From: JABDPF01 sp036351575 | GTDB lineage: Bacteria; Pseudomonadota; Gammaproteobacteria; Xanthomonadales; SZUA-36 | Length of the DNA stretch: 17,826 nt | Reading direction: 5' to 3' | Assembly: GCA_036351575.1 (NCBI GenBank) | Contig: JAZBPJ010000086.1 | Coordinates: 1 to 17,826 of the forward strand | Shown here: positions 1-7,090 of the stretch, piece after piece | How positions within the stretch are numbered: the stretch's first letter is position 1 | How the letters are laid out: each line of letters starts with the position of its first letter | Program-made: the position numbers and the translations under genes | Notes under the pieces: model-generated | Databases searched by the model: none | What the model was told of the DNA's origin: nothing | The model's input: only the letters and a program-made list of their open reading frames with translations

Positions 1-282
1 CAGGAAGATCCCGGATATCCGCTGTGCGGATTCCGTGAATGACGGTGGAAGGGCAAATTCCGTGAATGACGTTCTGCTCTCTAGCCGTCACCCCGGACTT
101 GATCCGGGGTCTTGCAGCTGGGCAAGAAGATCCCGGATATCCGCTGCGCGGATTCCGTGAATGACGTTCTGCTCTTTAGCCGTCACCCCGGACTTGATCC
201 GGGGTCTTGCAGCTGGTCAGGAAGATCCCGGATATCCGCTGCGCGGATTCCGGGATGACGATTCTTCGAGTGGGGCTTTCTC
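1..282. repeat. Mosaic hairpin repeats downstream of htpG
   Basis: No gene is seen here. A segment at 57-121 is repeated at 152-216, a 95-bp offset, with one mismatch seen by eye. Each copy contains the inverted repeat CCCCGGA-cttga-TCCGGGG (91-109 and 186-204). A second hairpin type, GGATATCCGC / GCGGATTCC, occurs three times, starting near 7, 129 and 224. The third copy ends in the full arm ATTCCGGGATGAC, while the first two switch to ATTCCGTGAATGACG. These are dispersed REP-like intergenic elements. They lie just beyond the htpG stop and could act as processing or termination structures for that transcript. No transposase is nearby. Confidence 0.75.
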
Positions 283-2181
283 TCAGCCATCCACCAACAG
301 CGCGTTCACCCGGCGCACGAAGTCGGCCGGGTCGGGCAGTACCGCACCCTCGGACAGCACCGCCTGCTCGAACAGCACCAGCGCCAGGTCGTCGAAGCGC
401 TGGCCTTCTTCCGCGGCCAGCTTGCCGACCAGCGGGTGGCCCGGGTTGAGTTCCAGCACCGGCTTGCTTCCGGGCACTTCCTGGCCGGCCTGCTCCAGCA
501 TGCGCTGCAGGTGCAGGGCCATCTCCTGTTCGCCCAGCACCAGGCAGGACGCGGAATCGGTCAGGCGCTTGCTGCTGCGCACCTCGGCCACGCGCTCGCC
601 CAGCGAAGCCTTCACTTTTTCCAGCAGGCCGCCGTCGAGTTCGGCTGCTTCCGGCGCGTCTTCTTCATCGCCTTCCTTCGCTTTGTCCTTGCCGACGGCC
701 GCGAGGTCGATGTCACCCTTGGCCACCGACTTCAGGGGCTTGCCCTCGAACTCGTTGAAGTAAGCCATCATCCACTCGTCCACGCGGTCGGACATCAGCA
801 GCACCTCGATGCCTTTCTTGCGGAACACCTCGAGGTGCGGGCTGTGTGACGCCGCGGCGTGGTTTTCCGCGGTGATGTAATAAATCGCGTCCTGGCCCTC
901 GGGCATGCGCTCGACGTAGCTCTTGAGGTCGACGACATGTTTTGCGCCGTCGCCCTTCGTCGAGGCGAAGCGCAGCAGCGGCGCGATGCGCTCGCGGTTG
1001 CCGAAATCCTCGACGATGCCTTCTTTGAGCACGGCGCCGAACTGGGTCCAGAACGTTTCGTATTTCTCCTCGTCGTCGGCCAGCTTGCCGACCAGGTCCA
1101 GGCTGCGGCGGATCACCGCGGAGCGGATCTTGCCGGACAGCTCGTTTTCCTGCAGCAATTCGCGCGAAACGTTCAGCGGCAGGTCGCCGGAATCGACCAC
1201 GCCGCGCATGAAGCGCAGGTAGTGCGGCAGCAGGTTCTGCGCGGCGTCCATGATGAACACGCGGTTCACGTACAGGCGCAGGCCGCTGCGCTCGTCGCGC
1301 TGCAGCATCAGGTCCATCGGCGCGGTCGACGGCACATACAGCAGCGTGGTGTAGGTCTGGCTGCCCTCAACCTTGTTGTGGGCCCAGCCCAGCGCGTCGT
1401 CGATGTCGTGCGTCAGGTACTTGTAGAAGGACTGGTATTCCTCGTCCTCGATCTCGTTCTTGGGCAGGGTCCAGAGCGCGGAGGCCTTGTTGATGTCTTT
1501 CCACTCGGTCTTTTCGTCGTCGTCTTCGCCCTTCACTGCTTCCTGCATGCGGATCGGGAAACCGATGTGGTCGGAATAGCGGCCGACCAGCGATTTCAGG
1601 GTCCAGCTGTTGAGGAATTCCTTCTCGTCCTTTTTGAGGTGCAGGATCACCTCGGTGCCGTGGCTGCTCTTCTCGATGTCCTCGAGCGTGTACTCGCCGC
1701 CGCCGTCCGAGGTCCAGCGTACGCCCTGCGAGGCATCGTCGCCGGCCTTGCGCGTGATCACGGTGACCATGTCGGCAACGATGAACGAGGAGTAGAAGCC
1801 GACGCCGAACTGGCCGATCAGGTGCGCGTCCGCCTTGGCGTCGCCGGTCAGCTGGTCGAGAAACGCCCGCGTGCCGGAACGCGCGATGGTGCCGATGTTT
1901 TCCATCACCTCCTCGCGGTTCATGCCGATGCCGTTGTCACGCACGGTCAGCAGGCCTTTTTCCTCGTCGGCCTCGATCTCGATGCGCAGGTCGCCGTCAC
2001 CCTCGTACACGCTGTCGTCGGCGATCCCCAGGAAGCGCAGCCGGTCCAGCGCGTCGGAGGCGTTCGAGACCAGTTCACGGAGAAATATCTCCTTGTTTGA
2101 ATACAGGGAGTGGATCATCAGGTGCAGGACCTGTTTCGTTTCCGCCTGGAAGGCGTGGGTTTCGAGTTTTTGTTCGGTCAT
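283..2181 (-). CDS. htpG: Chaperone HtpG (bacterial Hsp90)
   Basis: HtpG is the cytosolic, dimeric, ATP-driven bacterial Hsp90 chaperone that remodels client proteins together with the DnaK system. The 632-residue product is close to the usual 620-635. The N-terminal GHKL ATPase domain is clear: ELVSNASDALDRLRF near residues 36-50 (E36 as catalytic glutamate, N40 as Mg-binding asparagine, by alignment with E. coli E34/N38), DNGIGM at 82-87 and GQFGVGFYSSF shortly after. The middle domain contains the conserved NVSRELLQ segment, and the C-terminal dimerisation domain is complete. The ATG at 2181 is chosen because MTEQKLETHAFQAETKQVL matches family N-termini, although the Shine-Dalgarno sequence is weak. 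A sigma-32 type promoter sits about 40-65 bp upstream. The gene stands alone between repeat-rich spacers, so it is probably monocistronic and heat-induced. Confidence 0.98.
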   Translation of the reverse strand: MTEQKLETHAFQAETKQVLHLMIHSLYSNKEIFLRELVSNASDALDRLRFLGIADDSVYEGDGDLRIEIEADEEKGLLTVRDNGIGMNREEVMENIGTIARSGTRAFLDQLTGDAKADAHLIGQFGVGFYSSFIVADMVTVITRKAGDDASQGVRWTSDGGGEYTLEDIEKSSHGTEVILHLKKDEKEFLNSWTLKSLVGRYSDHIGFPIRMQEAVKGEDDDEKTEWKDINKASALWTLPKNEIEDEEYQSFYKYLTHDIDDALGWAHNKVEGSQTYTTLLYVPSTAPMDLMLQRDERSGLRLYVNRVFIMDAAQNLLPHYLRFMRGVVDSGDLPLNVSRELLQENELSGKIRSAVIRRSLDLVGKLADDEEKYETFWTQFGAVLKEGIVEDFGNRERIAPLLRFASTKGDGAKHVVDLKSYVERMPEGQDAIYYITAENHAAASHSPHLEVFRKKGIEVLLMSDRVDEWMMAYFNEFEGKPLKSVAKGDIDLAAVGKDKAKEGDEEDAPEAAELDGGLLEKVKASLGERVAEVRSSKRLTDSASCLVLGEQEMALHLQRMLEQAGQEVPGSKPVLELNPGHPLVGKLAAEEGQRFDDLALVLFEQAVLSEGAVLPDPADFVRRVNALLVDG

Positions 2182-2218
2182 GGTCGTGCAGTTTTGCCGT
2201 TGCCTTTGAATGCGTGAA

Positions 2219-2246
2219 AGATTGGGATGGCCGGGGGATATTCAAG
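2219..2246 (-). promoter_or_regulatory. Sigma-32 (RpoH) type promoter of htpG
   Basis: Read on the minus strand, CTTGAAT (ending at plus position 2240) is followed by 13 bases and then CCCAATCT (2226-2219). The RpoH consensus is CTTGAAA, a spacer of about 11-16, then CCCCATNT. Transcription would start near 2212, giving a leader of about 30 nt to the htpG ATG. htpG is a classical heat-shock regulon member in gammaproteobacteria, which supports the call. No competing sigma-70 promoter was evident. Confidence 0.65.
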
Positions 2247-2273
2247 ATGGGAGGTCCCGGATAGTTGCGGGAA

Positions 2274-2346
2274 GATCCCGGATATTTGCCTTCGGCAAAT
2301 TCCGGGATGACGTAGGGGGGCGCTTCGCGCTTTCCGTGAATGACGG
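2274..2346. repeat. 73-bp direct repeat, copy 1
   Basis: This block is identical to 2505-2577. Its first 38 bases form a long hairpin: GATCCCGGAT-ATTTGCC / GGCAAAT-TCCGGGAT with a 3-base loop. The rest contains GCGCTTCGCGC and the arm TTTCCGTGAATGACGG. The outer arms match the elements downstream of htpG, but the inner stem differs. It lies between htpG and its upstream neighbours. Confidence 0.85.
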
Positions 2347-2404
2347 AGGAAAGGTGCAAATTCCGTGAATGACGGAGGAAGGGTGCAAATTCCGTGAATG
2401 ACGG
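2347..2404. repeat. Short tandem repeat of the GTGAATGACGG arm
   Basis: Two tandem near-copies of a unit of about 28 bp, with core GCAAATTCCGTGAATGACGG, follow the 73-bp repeat. The same unit occurs at 53-71 beyond the other end of htpG. They look like truncated derivatives of the larger hairpin elements. Confidence 0.6.
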
Positions 2405-2421
2405 TGCCCAACACGACCGTC

Positions 2422-2455
2422 ATTCCGGAAATCGTCGAAGACGATTATCCGGAAT
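2422..2455. repeat. Hairpin element with a third inner stem type
   Basis: ATTCCGGA-AATCGTC-gaa-GACGATT-ATCCGGAAT is an almost perfect 34-base inverted repeat. Its outer arms resemble those of the 73-bp repeat, but the inner stem (ATCGTC/GACGAT) differs. It lies between the two 73-bp copies. Confidence 0.7.
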
Positions 2456-2504
2456 CTTCCTGGCCCCGGAGCGGTGTCACGGAATTGCGCACTTTGAACG
2501 ATAA

Positions 2505-2577
2505 GATCCCGGATATTTGCCTTCGGCAAATTCCGGGATGACGTAGGGGGGCGCTTCGCGCTTTCCGTGAATGACGG
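2505..2577. repeat. 73-bp direct repeat, copy 2
   Basis: Base-for-base identical to 2274-2346, with start points 231 bp apart. Flanking bases on both sides differ, so the 73 bp marks the duplicated unit. The identity suggests recent duplication or gene conversion. Confidence 0.85.
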
Positions 2578-2619
2578 TGCACTCTTTGGCTGGCACCGTC
2601 CGATGACGGGAAGTTGGGA

Positions 2620-2660
2620 GGTCCCGGATATTTGCCTTCGGCAAATTCCGGGATGACGTT
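2620..2660. repeat. Third partial copy of the ATTTGCC hairpin
   Basis: Contains the hairpin GTCCCGGATATTTGCC / GGCAAATTCCGGGATGAC but not the downstream half of the 73-bp unit. The following bases (CTTCGAGTG, then CGCTTT) resemble those after the third hairpin at 224-252, so the elements share a wider module border. Confidence 0.7.
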
Positions 2661-2702
2661 CCTTCGAGTGTCGCTTTAGAAACGACATTGCGCACTGTGT
2701 AT

Positions 2703-2733
2703 AAAAAAACCCGCCGAAAAGGCGGGTTTTTTT
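2703..2733 (-). terminator. Bidirectional intrinsic terminator after rplS
   Basis: Seven A, then CCCGCC-gaaaa-GGCGGG, then seven T: a textbook intrinsic terminator that works in both directions. On the minus strand it ends the rpsP-rimM-trmD-rplS transcript about 40 bp after the rplS stop. Two further perfect inverted repeats lie between it and rplS: GCCCGC-atg-GCGGGC (2740-2754) and CCTGCAA-a-TTGCAGG (2756-2770). Confidence 0.9.
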
Positions 2734-2771
2734 GTGGCCGCCCGCATGGCGGGCTCCTGCAAATTGCAGGC

Positions 2772-3119
2772 TCAGCCGAGCTTCTCGCGGATACGGGCGC
2801 TCTTGCCTTCGCGGCCGCGGAGGTAGTACAGCTTGGAGCGGCGCACGTCGCCCCGGCGCTTGACCTTGATCGAGTCGATCATCGGGCTGTGCGTCTGGAA
2901 AACACGCTCCACGCCGGTGCCGTGAGAGATTTTACGAACGGTGAACGCGGAGTTCAGGCCGCGGTTGCGAATGGCGATGCAGATACCTTCGAAAGCCTGC
3001 AGGCGCTCGCGGTTGCCTTCCTTCACCTTGACGCTCACCACCAGGGTATCGCCCGGCGCGAACTGGGGAATATCCTTGTTCAGCTGCTCGGCATTGATTT
3101 CGTCGATGATGTTGCTCAT
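2772..3119 (-). CDS. rplS: 50S ribosomal protein L19
   Basis: L19 is a structural protein of the large ribosomal subunit at the interface with 30S. At 115 residues it has exactly the length of E. coli L19. Conserved segments are visible: PGDTLVVSVKVKEGNRERLQ around 22-41, FEGICIAIRNRG around 43-54, and the basic C-terminal region with SPMIDSIKVKRRGDVRRSKL and YYLRGREGKSARI. It is the last gene of rpsP-rimM-trmD-rplS and is followed by a strong terminator. The 47-bp gap to trmD contains most of a large palindrome, which may reduce read-through or stabilise the upstream mRNA. Confidence 0.98.
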   Translation of the reverse strand: MSNIIDEINAEQLNKDIPQFAPGDTLVVSVKVKEGNRERLQAFEGICIAIRNRGLNSAFTVRKISHGTGVERVFQTHSPMIDSIKVKRRGDVRRSKLYYLRGREGKSARIREKLG

Positions 3120-3149
3120 TTTTCTCGATCCTGTTTACTTTGTTTGCTT

Positions 3150-3179
3150 GGGGTCAGAGTAAATTTTTACTCTGACCCC
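3150..3179. repeat. Palindrome GGGGTCAGAGTAAA / TTTACTCTGACCCC over the trmD stop
   Basis: A 30-base perfect inverted repeat with 14-bp arms and a 2-base centre. On the minus strand the arm reads CCGGGGTCAGAGTAA and supplies the last trmD codons (Pro-Gly-Ser-Glu) and its TAA stop. The sequence resembles REP/RAYT-type mobile palindromes that recur in proteobacterial genomes; that link is from memory and not verified here. There is no T-tract, so it is not a typical terminator. Confidence 0.8.
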
Positions 3180-3934
3180 GGTTTTTCCGGTTTTCCCGGT
3201 TTTAACTCTTCCTGGAACTCGGCAAGCAGGTCTTTCGCCTCGTCATCCAGGTCCAGTCCGTCCAGCAGGTCCGGCCGTCTGAGCCAGGTCCGCCCAAGGG
3301 CCTGTTTCCTGCGCCACCGTTCGATGGCCCCGTGGTCGCCGGACAACAGCACCGGCGGCACGTTCAATCCTTCCACCCGCTCCGGGCGGGTATAGTGCTG
3401 GCAGTCCAGCAAGCCGTCCGTGAACGAATCCTGCTCGGCCGACTGCTCGTCCCCGAGCACGCCCGGCAGCAGGCGCGTGACGGCGTCGATCATGACCGCC
3501 GCGGCAAGTTCCCCGCCGCTGAGGACGTAGTCGCCGATCGACCATTCCTCGTCGACTTCCAGCTCGATCAGCCGTTCGTCGATGCCTTCGTAGCGGCCGC
3601 AAACCAGTATCAGTTCACGGCGCTGCGCCAGTTCGCGCACCGCTGCCTGGTCCACCACCCGGCCTTGCGGGCTCAGCAGGCCGACTTTCGTTCCTGCGGC
3701 CGCCGCGGCTCGCGCCGCCCGGATCGCGCTGCGCAGCGGTTCCACCGCCATCACCATTCCGGGGCCGCCGCCGTAAGGCCGGTCGTCGACCGTGCGGTGC
3801 CGGTCGGTGGCGAAATCCCGCGGGTTCAGCAAATCCAGCCTCACCCGTTCATCGCCGATTGCCCGGCCCGTGACACCCAGGCCCACCAGCGACCGGAATT
3901 CGTCCGGAAACAGCGTCACCACCTGGATGTGCAT
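3167..3934 (-). CDS. trmD: tRNA (guanine-N1)-methyltransferase TrmD
   Basis: TrmD makes m1G37 next to the anticodon in tRNAs reading CNN and some other codons, using S-adenosylmethionine, and so prevents +1 frameshifting. It is a SPOUT-class trefoil-knot dimer. From the ATG at 3934 the protein is 255 residues, as in E. coli; an upstream in-frame start would overlap rimM and add 30 unrelated residues. Visible motifs are MHIQVVTLFPDEF at the start, PYGGGPGMVM (53-62), CGRYEGIDERLIE (112-124), WSIGDYVLSGGE (131-142) and QDSFTDGLLDCQHYTRPE (168-185). D169 corresponds to the proposed catalytic base. The last residues (PGSE) and stop come from a repeat palindrome, a tolerated change in the poorly conserved tail. 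The gene starts 13 bp after rimM ends. Confidence 0.97.
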   Translation of the reverse strand: MHIQVVTLFPDEFRSLVGLGVTGRAIGDERVRLDLLNPRDFATDRHRTVDDRPYGGGPGMVMAVEPLRSAIRAARAAAAAGTKVGLLSPQGRVVDQAAVRELAQRRELILVCGRYEGIDERLIELEVDEEWSIGDYVLSGGELAAAVMIDAVTRLLPGVLGDEQSAEQDSFTDGLLDCQHYTRPERVEGLNVPPVLLSGDHGAIERWRRKQALGRTWLRRPDLLDGLDLDDEAKDLLAEFQEELKPGKPEKPGSE

Positions 3935-3947
3935 CGCCGCGGTGTCC

Positions 3948-4445
3948 CTAGAATTCCGGGTCCCAGTCCACGACGACCACGCCGTGTTCCAGGTCGACCC
4001 GCTGCACGTATTGTTCGAGGACAAACGGGATCAAACGTTCCCGCTCACCCTTGACCACCATGACGTCGTTCGCCCCGGTGGCCATCATTCGGTCGATGGT
4101 CCCCAGCGGGGTTCCATCGGCAAGCTCCACGGCCAGTCCTTCGAGGTCCGTCCAGTAAAACTCGCCATCTTCCGATTCCGGAAGCTGCTCGCGATAGACG
4201 GCGATCGGCCGGTTGACCAGTCTTTCCGCCGCTTCACGATCGTCAATGTCTTCAAACAGGGCAATCAGCCGATTGCCGTGTTTCTTTCCCTGGCTGACCC
4301 GAACTTCCTCTCGCGAGTCGCCCAGCAGCCAGGGTTGGTAATCGAATATCGCTTCCCGGGGTTCCGTCAGGGAGTGGATTTTCACCCAGCCCTGCACGCC
4401 GTGAACGCCGGAAACGTGACCCAGTGGAATGATTCGTTGATCCAC
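3948..4445 (-). CDS. rimM: Ribosome maturation factor RimM
   Basis: RimM assists 16S rRNA 3'-domain folding and S19 assembly during 30S maturation. The 165-residue length is typical. The N-terminal RimM domain starts with the diagnostic LGHVSGVHGVQGWVKIHSLT (residues 8-27), and a C-terminal PRC-barrel follows with FYWTDLEGL near 96-104, the GTIDRMMATGANDVMVV segment, and IPFV near 138-141. It lies between rpsP (26-bp gap) and trmD (13-bp gap), the conserved order in proteobacteria, and is almost certainly co-transcribed with both. Confidence 0.96.
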   Translation of the reverse strand: MDQRIIPLGHVSGVHGVQGWVKIHSLTEPREAIFDYQPWLLGDSREEVRVSQGKKHGNRLIALFEDIDDREAAERLVNRPIAVYREQLPESEDGEFYWTDLEGLAVELADGTPLGTIDRMMATGANDVMVVKGERERLIPFVLEQYVQRVDLEHGVVVVDWDPEF

Positions 4446-4471
4446 GGCACGCCCCGGTGAAGCATCCGGGC

Positions 4472-4723
4472 TCAGGAAGCGGCTTCGCGCGCCTCGGAAA
4501 CCAGCGATTTAACGCGATCGCTCAGCTGGGCGCCGTGACCCTGCCAGTATTCAATGCGTTCCAGGTCGAGACGCAGGCGCTCTTCCTGGCCGCGGGCGAC
4601 CGGGTTGAAAAAGCCGAGACGCTCGATGTTGCGCCCGTCACGGGGCTTGCGGCTGTCCGCCACCACGATGTGGTAGAAGGGCTGCTTCTTGGCGCCGCCG
4701 CGTGACAATCTTATTTTGACCAT
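4472..4723 (-). CDS. rpsP: 30S ribosomal protein S16
   Basis: S16 stabilises the 5' and central domains of 16S rRNA during 30S assembly. The 83-residue product matches the family (82 in E. coli), with the conserved start MVKIRLSRGGAKKQPFYHIV and the motif SRKPRDGRNIERLGFFNPVA. It is the first gene of rpsP-rimM-trmD-rplS. The 79-bp spacer from ffh holds only a weak dyad, AACCAC / GTGGTT (4754-4775), and no clear promoter, so read-through from ffh cannot be excluded. Confidence 0.98.
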   Translation of the reverse strand: MVKIRLSRGGAKKQPFYHIVVADSRKPRDGRNIERLGFFNPVARGQEERLRLDLERIEYWQGHGAQLSDRVKSLVSEAREAAS

Positions 4724-4802
4724 TTTCTTGTTAATCCGGTAAATGAACTAGCGAACCACCCATTTTAACGTGGTTGCTGGTAAAAGAAAACAGGTTGGTG
4801 GC

Positions 4803-6188
4803 TCAGAACGGCATCTTTCCGCCGGGAAACTTGCCGCCCGGCATCTGCTTCTGCATCTGCCCCATTTTTTTCATCATGCGCGCCATGCCGCCCTTGCCCA
4901 TTTTTTTCATCATTTTCTGCATCTGGGCATGCTGCTTGAGCAGCCGGTTGACCGTCTGGATTTGCGTGCCCGAACCGTTGGCGATGCGCTTTTTGCGCGA
5001 TCCGCGGATGATTTCGGGCCGCTGCCGCTCGCCGGGGGTCATCGAGTTGATGATGGCGATCATCTGGTTCGTCTGGCGGTCGCCCACCTGTGACTTCACC
5101 TGGTCCGGCAGGTTGCTCATGCCGGGCAGCTTGTCCATCATGCCGCCCAGGCCGCCCATGTTCTGCATCTGCTGCAGCTGCGCCTTGAAGTCCTCCAGGT
5201 CGAAACCCCTGCCCTTGCGGATTTTTTTGACCAGTTTCTGGGCCTCGTCCTGGTCGACCTTGCGGTGGACTTCCTCGACCAGGGAAAGCACGTCGCCCAT
5301 GCCGAGGATGCGGGATGCGACCCGGTCCGGGTAAAACGGCTCGAGCGCGTCCACTTTTTCGCCGGCGCCGACGAACTTCACCGGCTTGCCGGTAATCTGG
5401 CGCACCGACAGCGCCGCGCCGCCGCGCGCGTCGCCGTCCGTCTTGGTCAGCACGATGCCGGTCAGCGGCAGGGCCTCGTTGAAGGCCGCAGCGGTGTTCG
5501 CGGCGTCCTGCCCGGTCATCGCGTCGACCACGAAAAGGGTTTCGTGCGGATCGACGGACGCGTGCACGTCCCTGATCTCCGCCATCATCGCCTCGTCGAC
5601 GTGCAGGCGGCCGGCGGTATCGACCAGCAGCACGTCGCACATCTGGCGCTTCGCCTCGGCCAGCGCGTCGCGCGCGATGTCGGCCGGTTTTTGCGTGACC
5701 TCCGAGGGCTGGAACACGGCGCCCACCTGGGCCGCAAGCGTGCGCAGCTGCTCGATGGCGGCCGGGCGGTAGACGTCACAGCTCACGACCATGACTTTTT
5801 TCTTGTGCCGCTCGATCAGCAGGCGGGCCAGCTTGGCGGTGGTCGTGGTTTTACCCGAACCCTGCAGGCCCGCCATCAGCACGGCGACCGGCGGCTGCGC
5901 GCGCAGGTCCAGCGCCTCGTTCTTCTCGCCCATGATCTTGACCAGTTCGTCGTGAACCAGTTTCACCAGGGCCTGGCCGGGCGTCAGGCTCTTGAGGACT
6001 TCCTGCCCCAGCGCTTTTTCGCGGACCTCGCTGATAAATGTCTGGACGACGGGCAGCGCGACATCCGCCTCCAACAGGGCGATGCGCACCTCGCGCAGCG
6101 TGTCGCGAATGCCGTCTTCGGTCAGCCGCCCTTTCGACTTCAGCTGGTTTACCGTGCGCGAAAGGCGATCGGTCAGGTTTTCAAACAT
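4803..6188 (-). CDS. ffh: Signal recognition particle GTPase Ffh (SRP54)
   Basis: Ffh binds 4.5S RNA and nascent signal or transmembrane segments, then docks with FtsY for co-translational insertion into the inner membrane. The 461-residue protein shows an N domain (1-90), then the G domain with GLQGSGKTTTTAKLA (107-121), DVYRPAA, DTAGRLH and TKTDGDARGG. The C-terminal M domain is methionine-rich, with GGLGGMMDKLPGM and a terminal MKKMGKGG/MARMMKKMG/QMQKQMPGGK tail. The RNA-binding SRKKRIANGSG segment is present. The start MFENLTDRLSRTV is typical of the family. It is divergent from ypjD with an 83-bp intergenic region. Confidence 0.98.
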   Translation of the reverse strand: MFENLTDRLSRTVNQLKSKGRLTEDGIRDTLREVRIALLEADVALPVVQTFISEVREKALGQEVLKSLTPGQALVKLVHDELVKIMGEKNEALDLRAQPPVAVLMAGLQGSGKTTTTAKLARLLIERHKKKVMVVSCDVYRPAAIEQLRTLAAQVGAVFQPSEVTQKPADIARDALAEAKRQMCDVLLVDTAGRLHVDEAMMAEIRDVHASVDPHETLFVVDAMTGQDAANTAAAFNEALPLTGIVLTKTDGDARGGAALSVRQITGKPVKFVGAGEKVDALEPFYPDRVASRILGMGDVLSLVEEVHRKVDQDEAQKLVKKIRKGRGFDLEDFKAQLQQMQNMGGLGGMMDKLPGMSNLPDQVKSQVGDRQTNQMIAIINSMTPGERQRPEIIRGSRKKRIANGSGTQIQTVNRLLKQHAQMQKMMKKMGKGGMARMMKKMGQMQKQMPGGKFPGGKMPF

Positions 6189-6235
6189 CTGTTTCTCCGA
6201 CGATGGAATCTGTCGTCCTGTGCAAAGAGTCGGTT

Positions 6236-6241
6236 ATTATA
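6236..6241 (-). promoter_or_regulatory. Possible -10 element for ffh
   Basis: The minus strand reads TATAAT here, about 48 bp before the ffh start codon, in an otherwise GC-rich spacer. No good -35 hexamer lies at 16-18 bp. On the plus strand the overlapping TATTAT could serve ypjD, so this may be a shared divergent promoter region. Confidence 0.35.
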
Positions 6242-6271
6242 GCCGCTGCGCAACACGATTCGCGGTACGAG

Positions 6272-7087
6272 ATGAACCACGACATTCCATTGGTGCTGGC
6301 GGCGGTCCTTTACATGGTGTCCGCGGGCCTGCTTTACCACTCGATCAACACGCGCTCGAAGAAAACCCAGTCCGCGGCGCTGTGGCTGGCGGCAGCCGGC
6401 TGCCTGGCGCACGCCATGGCGCAGTATTCGCACTGGTTCGCGGGCCCGTTGCCCGACGTCGGCGTGACCCCGCTGCTGTCGTTGTGCGCATTCGTGATCA
6501 TCGTGCTGCTGCTGACGTCTGCGTTTTCCGAAAAGCGCCTGTTCGCGGCAGGCCTGGTGGCCTTGCCCATCGCCGCGGCCGTGCTGGTAATGGAACTGTT
6601 CCTGCCGCACCAGCCCTTCACCACGGATGCCCGGTCGGCCGGCTTCACCCTGCACCTGATCAGTTCCGTGCTGGCCTTCGGCCTGCTGAGCATCGCCGGC
6701 GTCTACGCCTTTTTCGTGTTTTTTATCGATCACTTTCTGCGCAACCACCACCTGAACCCGATCGTGCGCACCCTGCCGCCGCTGGAGGTCCTGGAAAACC
6801 TGTTGTTCCAGGTGATCGGCGCGGGCTTCCTGCTGCTGACCCTCTCACTGGTGAGCGGCGCCATTTTCATCAACGACATTTTCGCGCAGCACCTGCTGCA
6901 CAAGACGATCCTGTCGATCCTGACCTGGCTGGTCTTCGGCGTGCTGCTGTTCGGCCGCTGGCGCTACGGCTGGCGCGGCAGCCTGGCGGTGCGCATGACG
7001 CTGGCCGGCGTGGCGCTGCTGATTCTTTCTTACTTCGGAACCAAGCTCGTGCTCGAGGTCATCCTGGGTCGCAGCTGGCAATCCTGA
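6272..7087 (+). CDS. ypjD: YpjD-type inner-membrane protein (CcsA/HemX-like family)
   Basis: The 271-residue product is an integral membrane protein of the cytochrome c assembly (CcsA/HemX) superfamily, similar to E. coli YpjD; the exact biochemical role of YpjD is not settled. About eight transmembrane segments are visible, beginning with IPLVLAAVLYMVSAGLLY at the N-terminus. The C-terminal part has the family pattern HKTILSILTWLVFGVLLFGRWRYGWRG, with a conserved histidine, and then a last helix around ALLILSYFGTKLVLEV. The tryptophan-rich WWD haem-handling motif of true CcsA/CcmC is absent. The ATG at 6272 is preferred because it starts directly before the first helix; an in-frame ATG at 6203 is possible. 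It sits next to ffh and 3 bp upstream of a CorC-like gene, as in E. coli (ffh-ypjD-yfjD). Confidence 0.85.
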   Translation: MNHDIPLVLAAVLYMVSAGLLYHSINTRSKKTQSAALWLAAAGCLAHAMAQYSHWFAGPLPDVGVTPLLSLCAFVIIVLLLTSAFSEKRLFAAGLVALPIAAAVLVMELFLPHQPFTTDARSAGFTLHLISSVLAFGLLSIAGVYAFFVFFIDHFLRNHHLNPIVRTLPPLEVLENLLFQVIGAGFLLLTLSLVSGAIFINDIFAQHLLHKTILSILTWLVFGVLLFGRWRYGWRGSLAVRMTLAGVALLILSYFGTKLVLEVILGRSWQS

Positions 7088-7090
7088 GCC

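Noticed and set aside
859..2100. Long plus-strand frame antisense to htpG
   Set aside because: A codon-bias shadow of htpG in a GC-rich genome; His/Val/Gln-rich product without domains.
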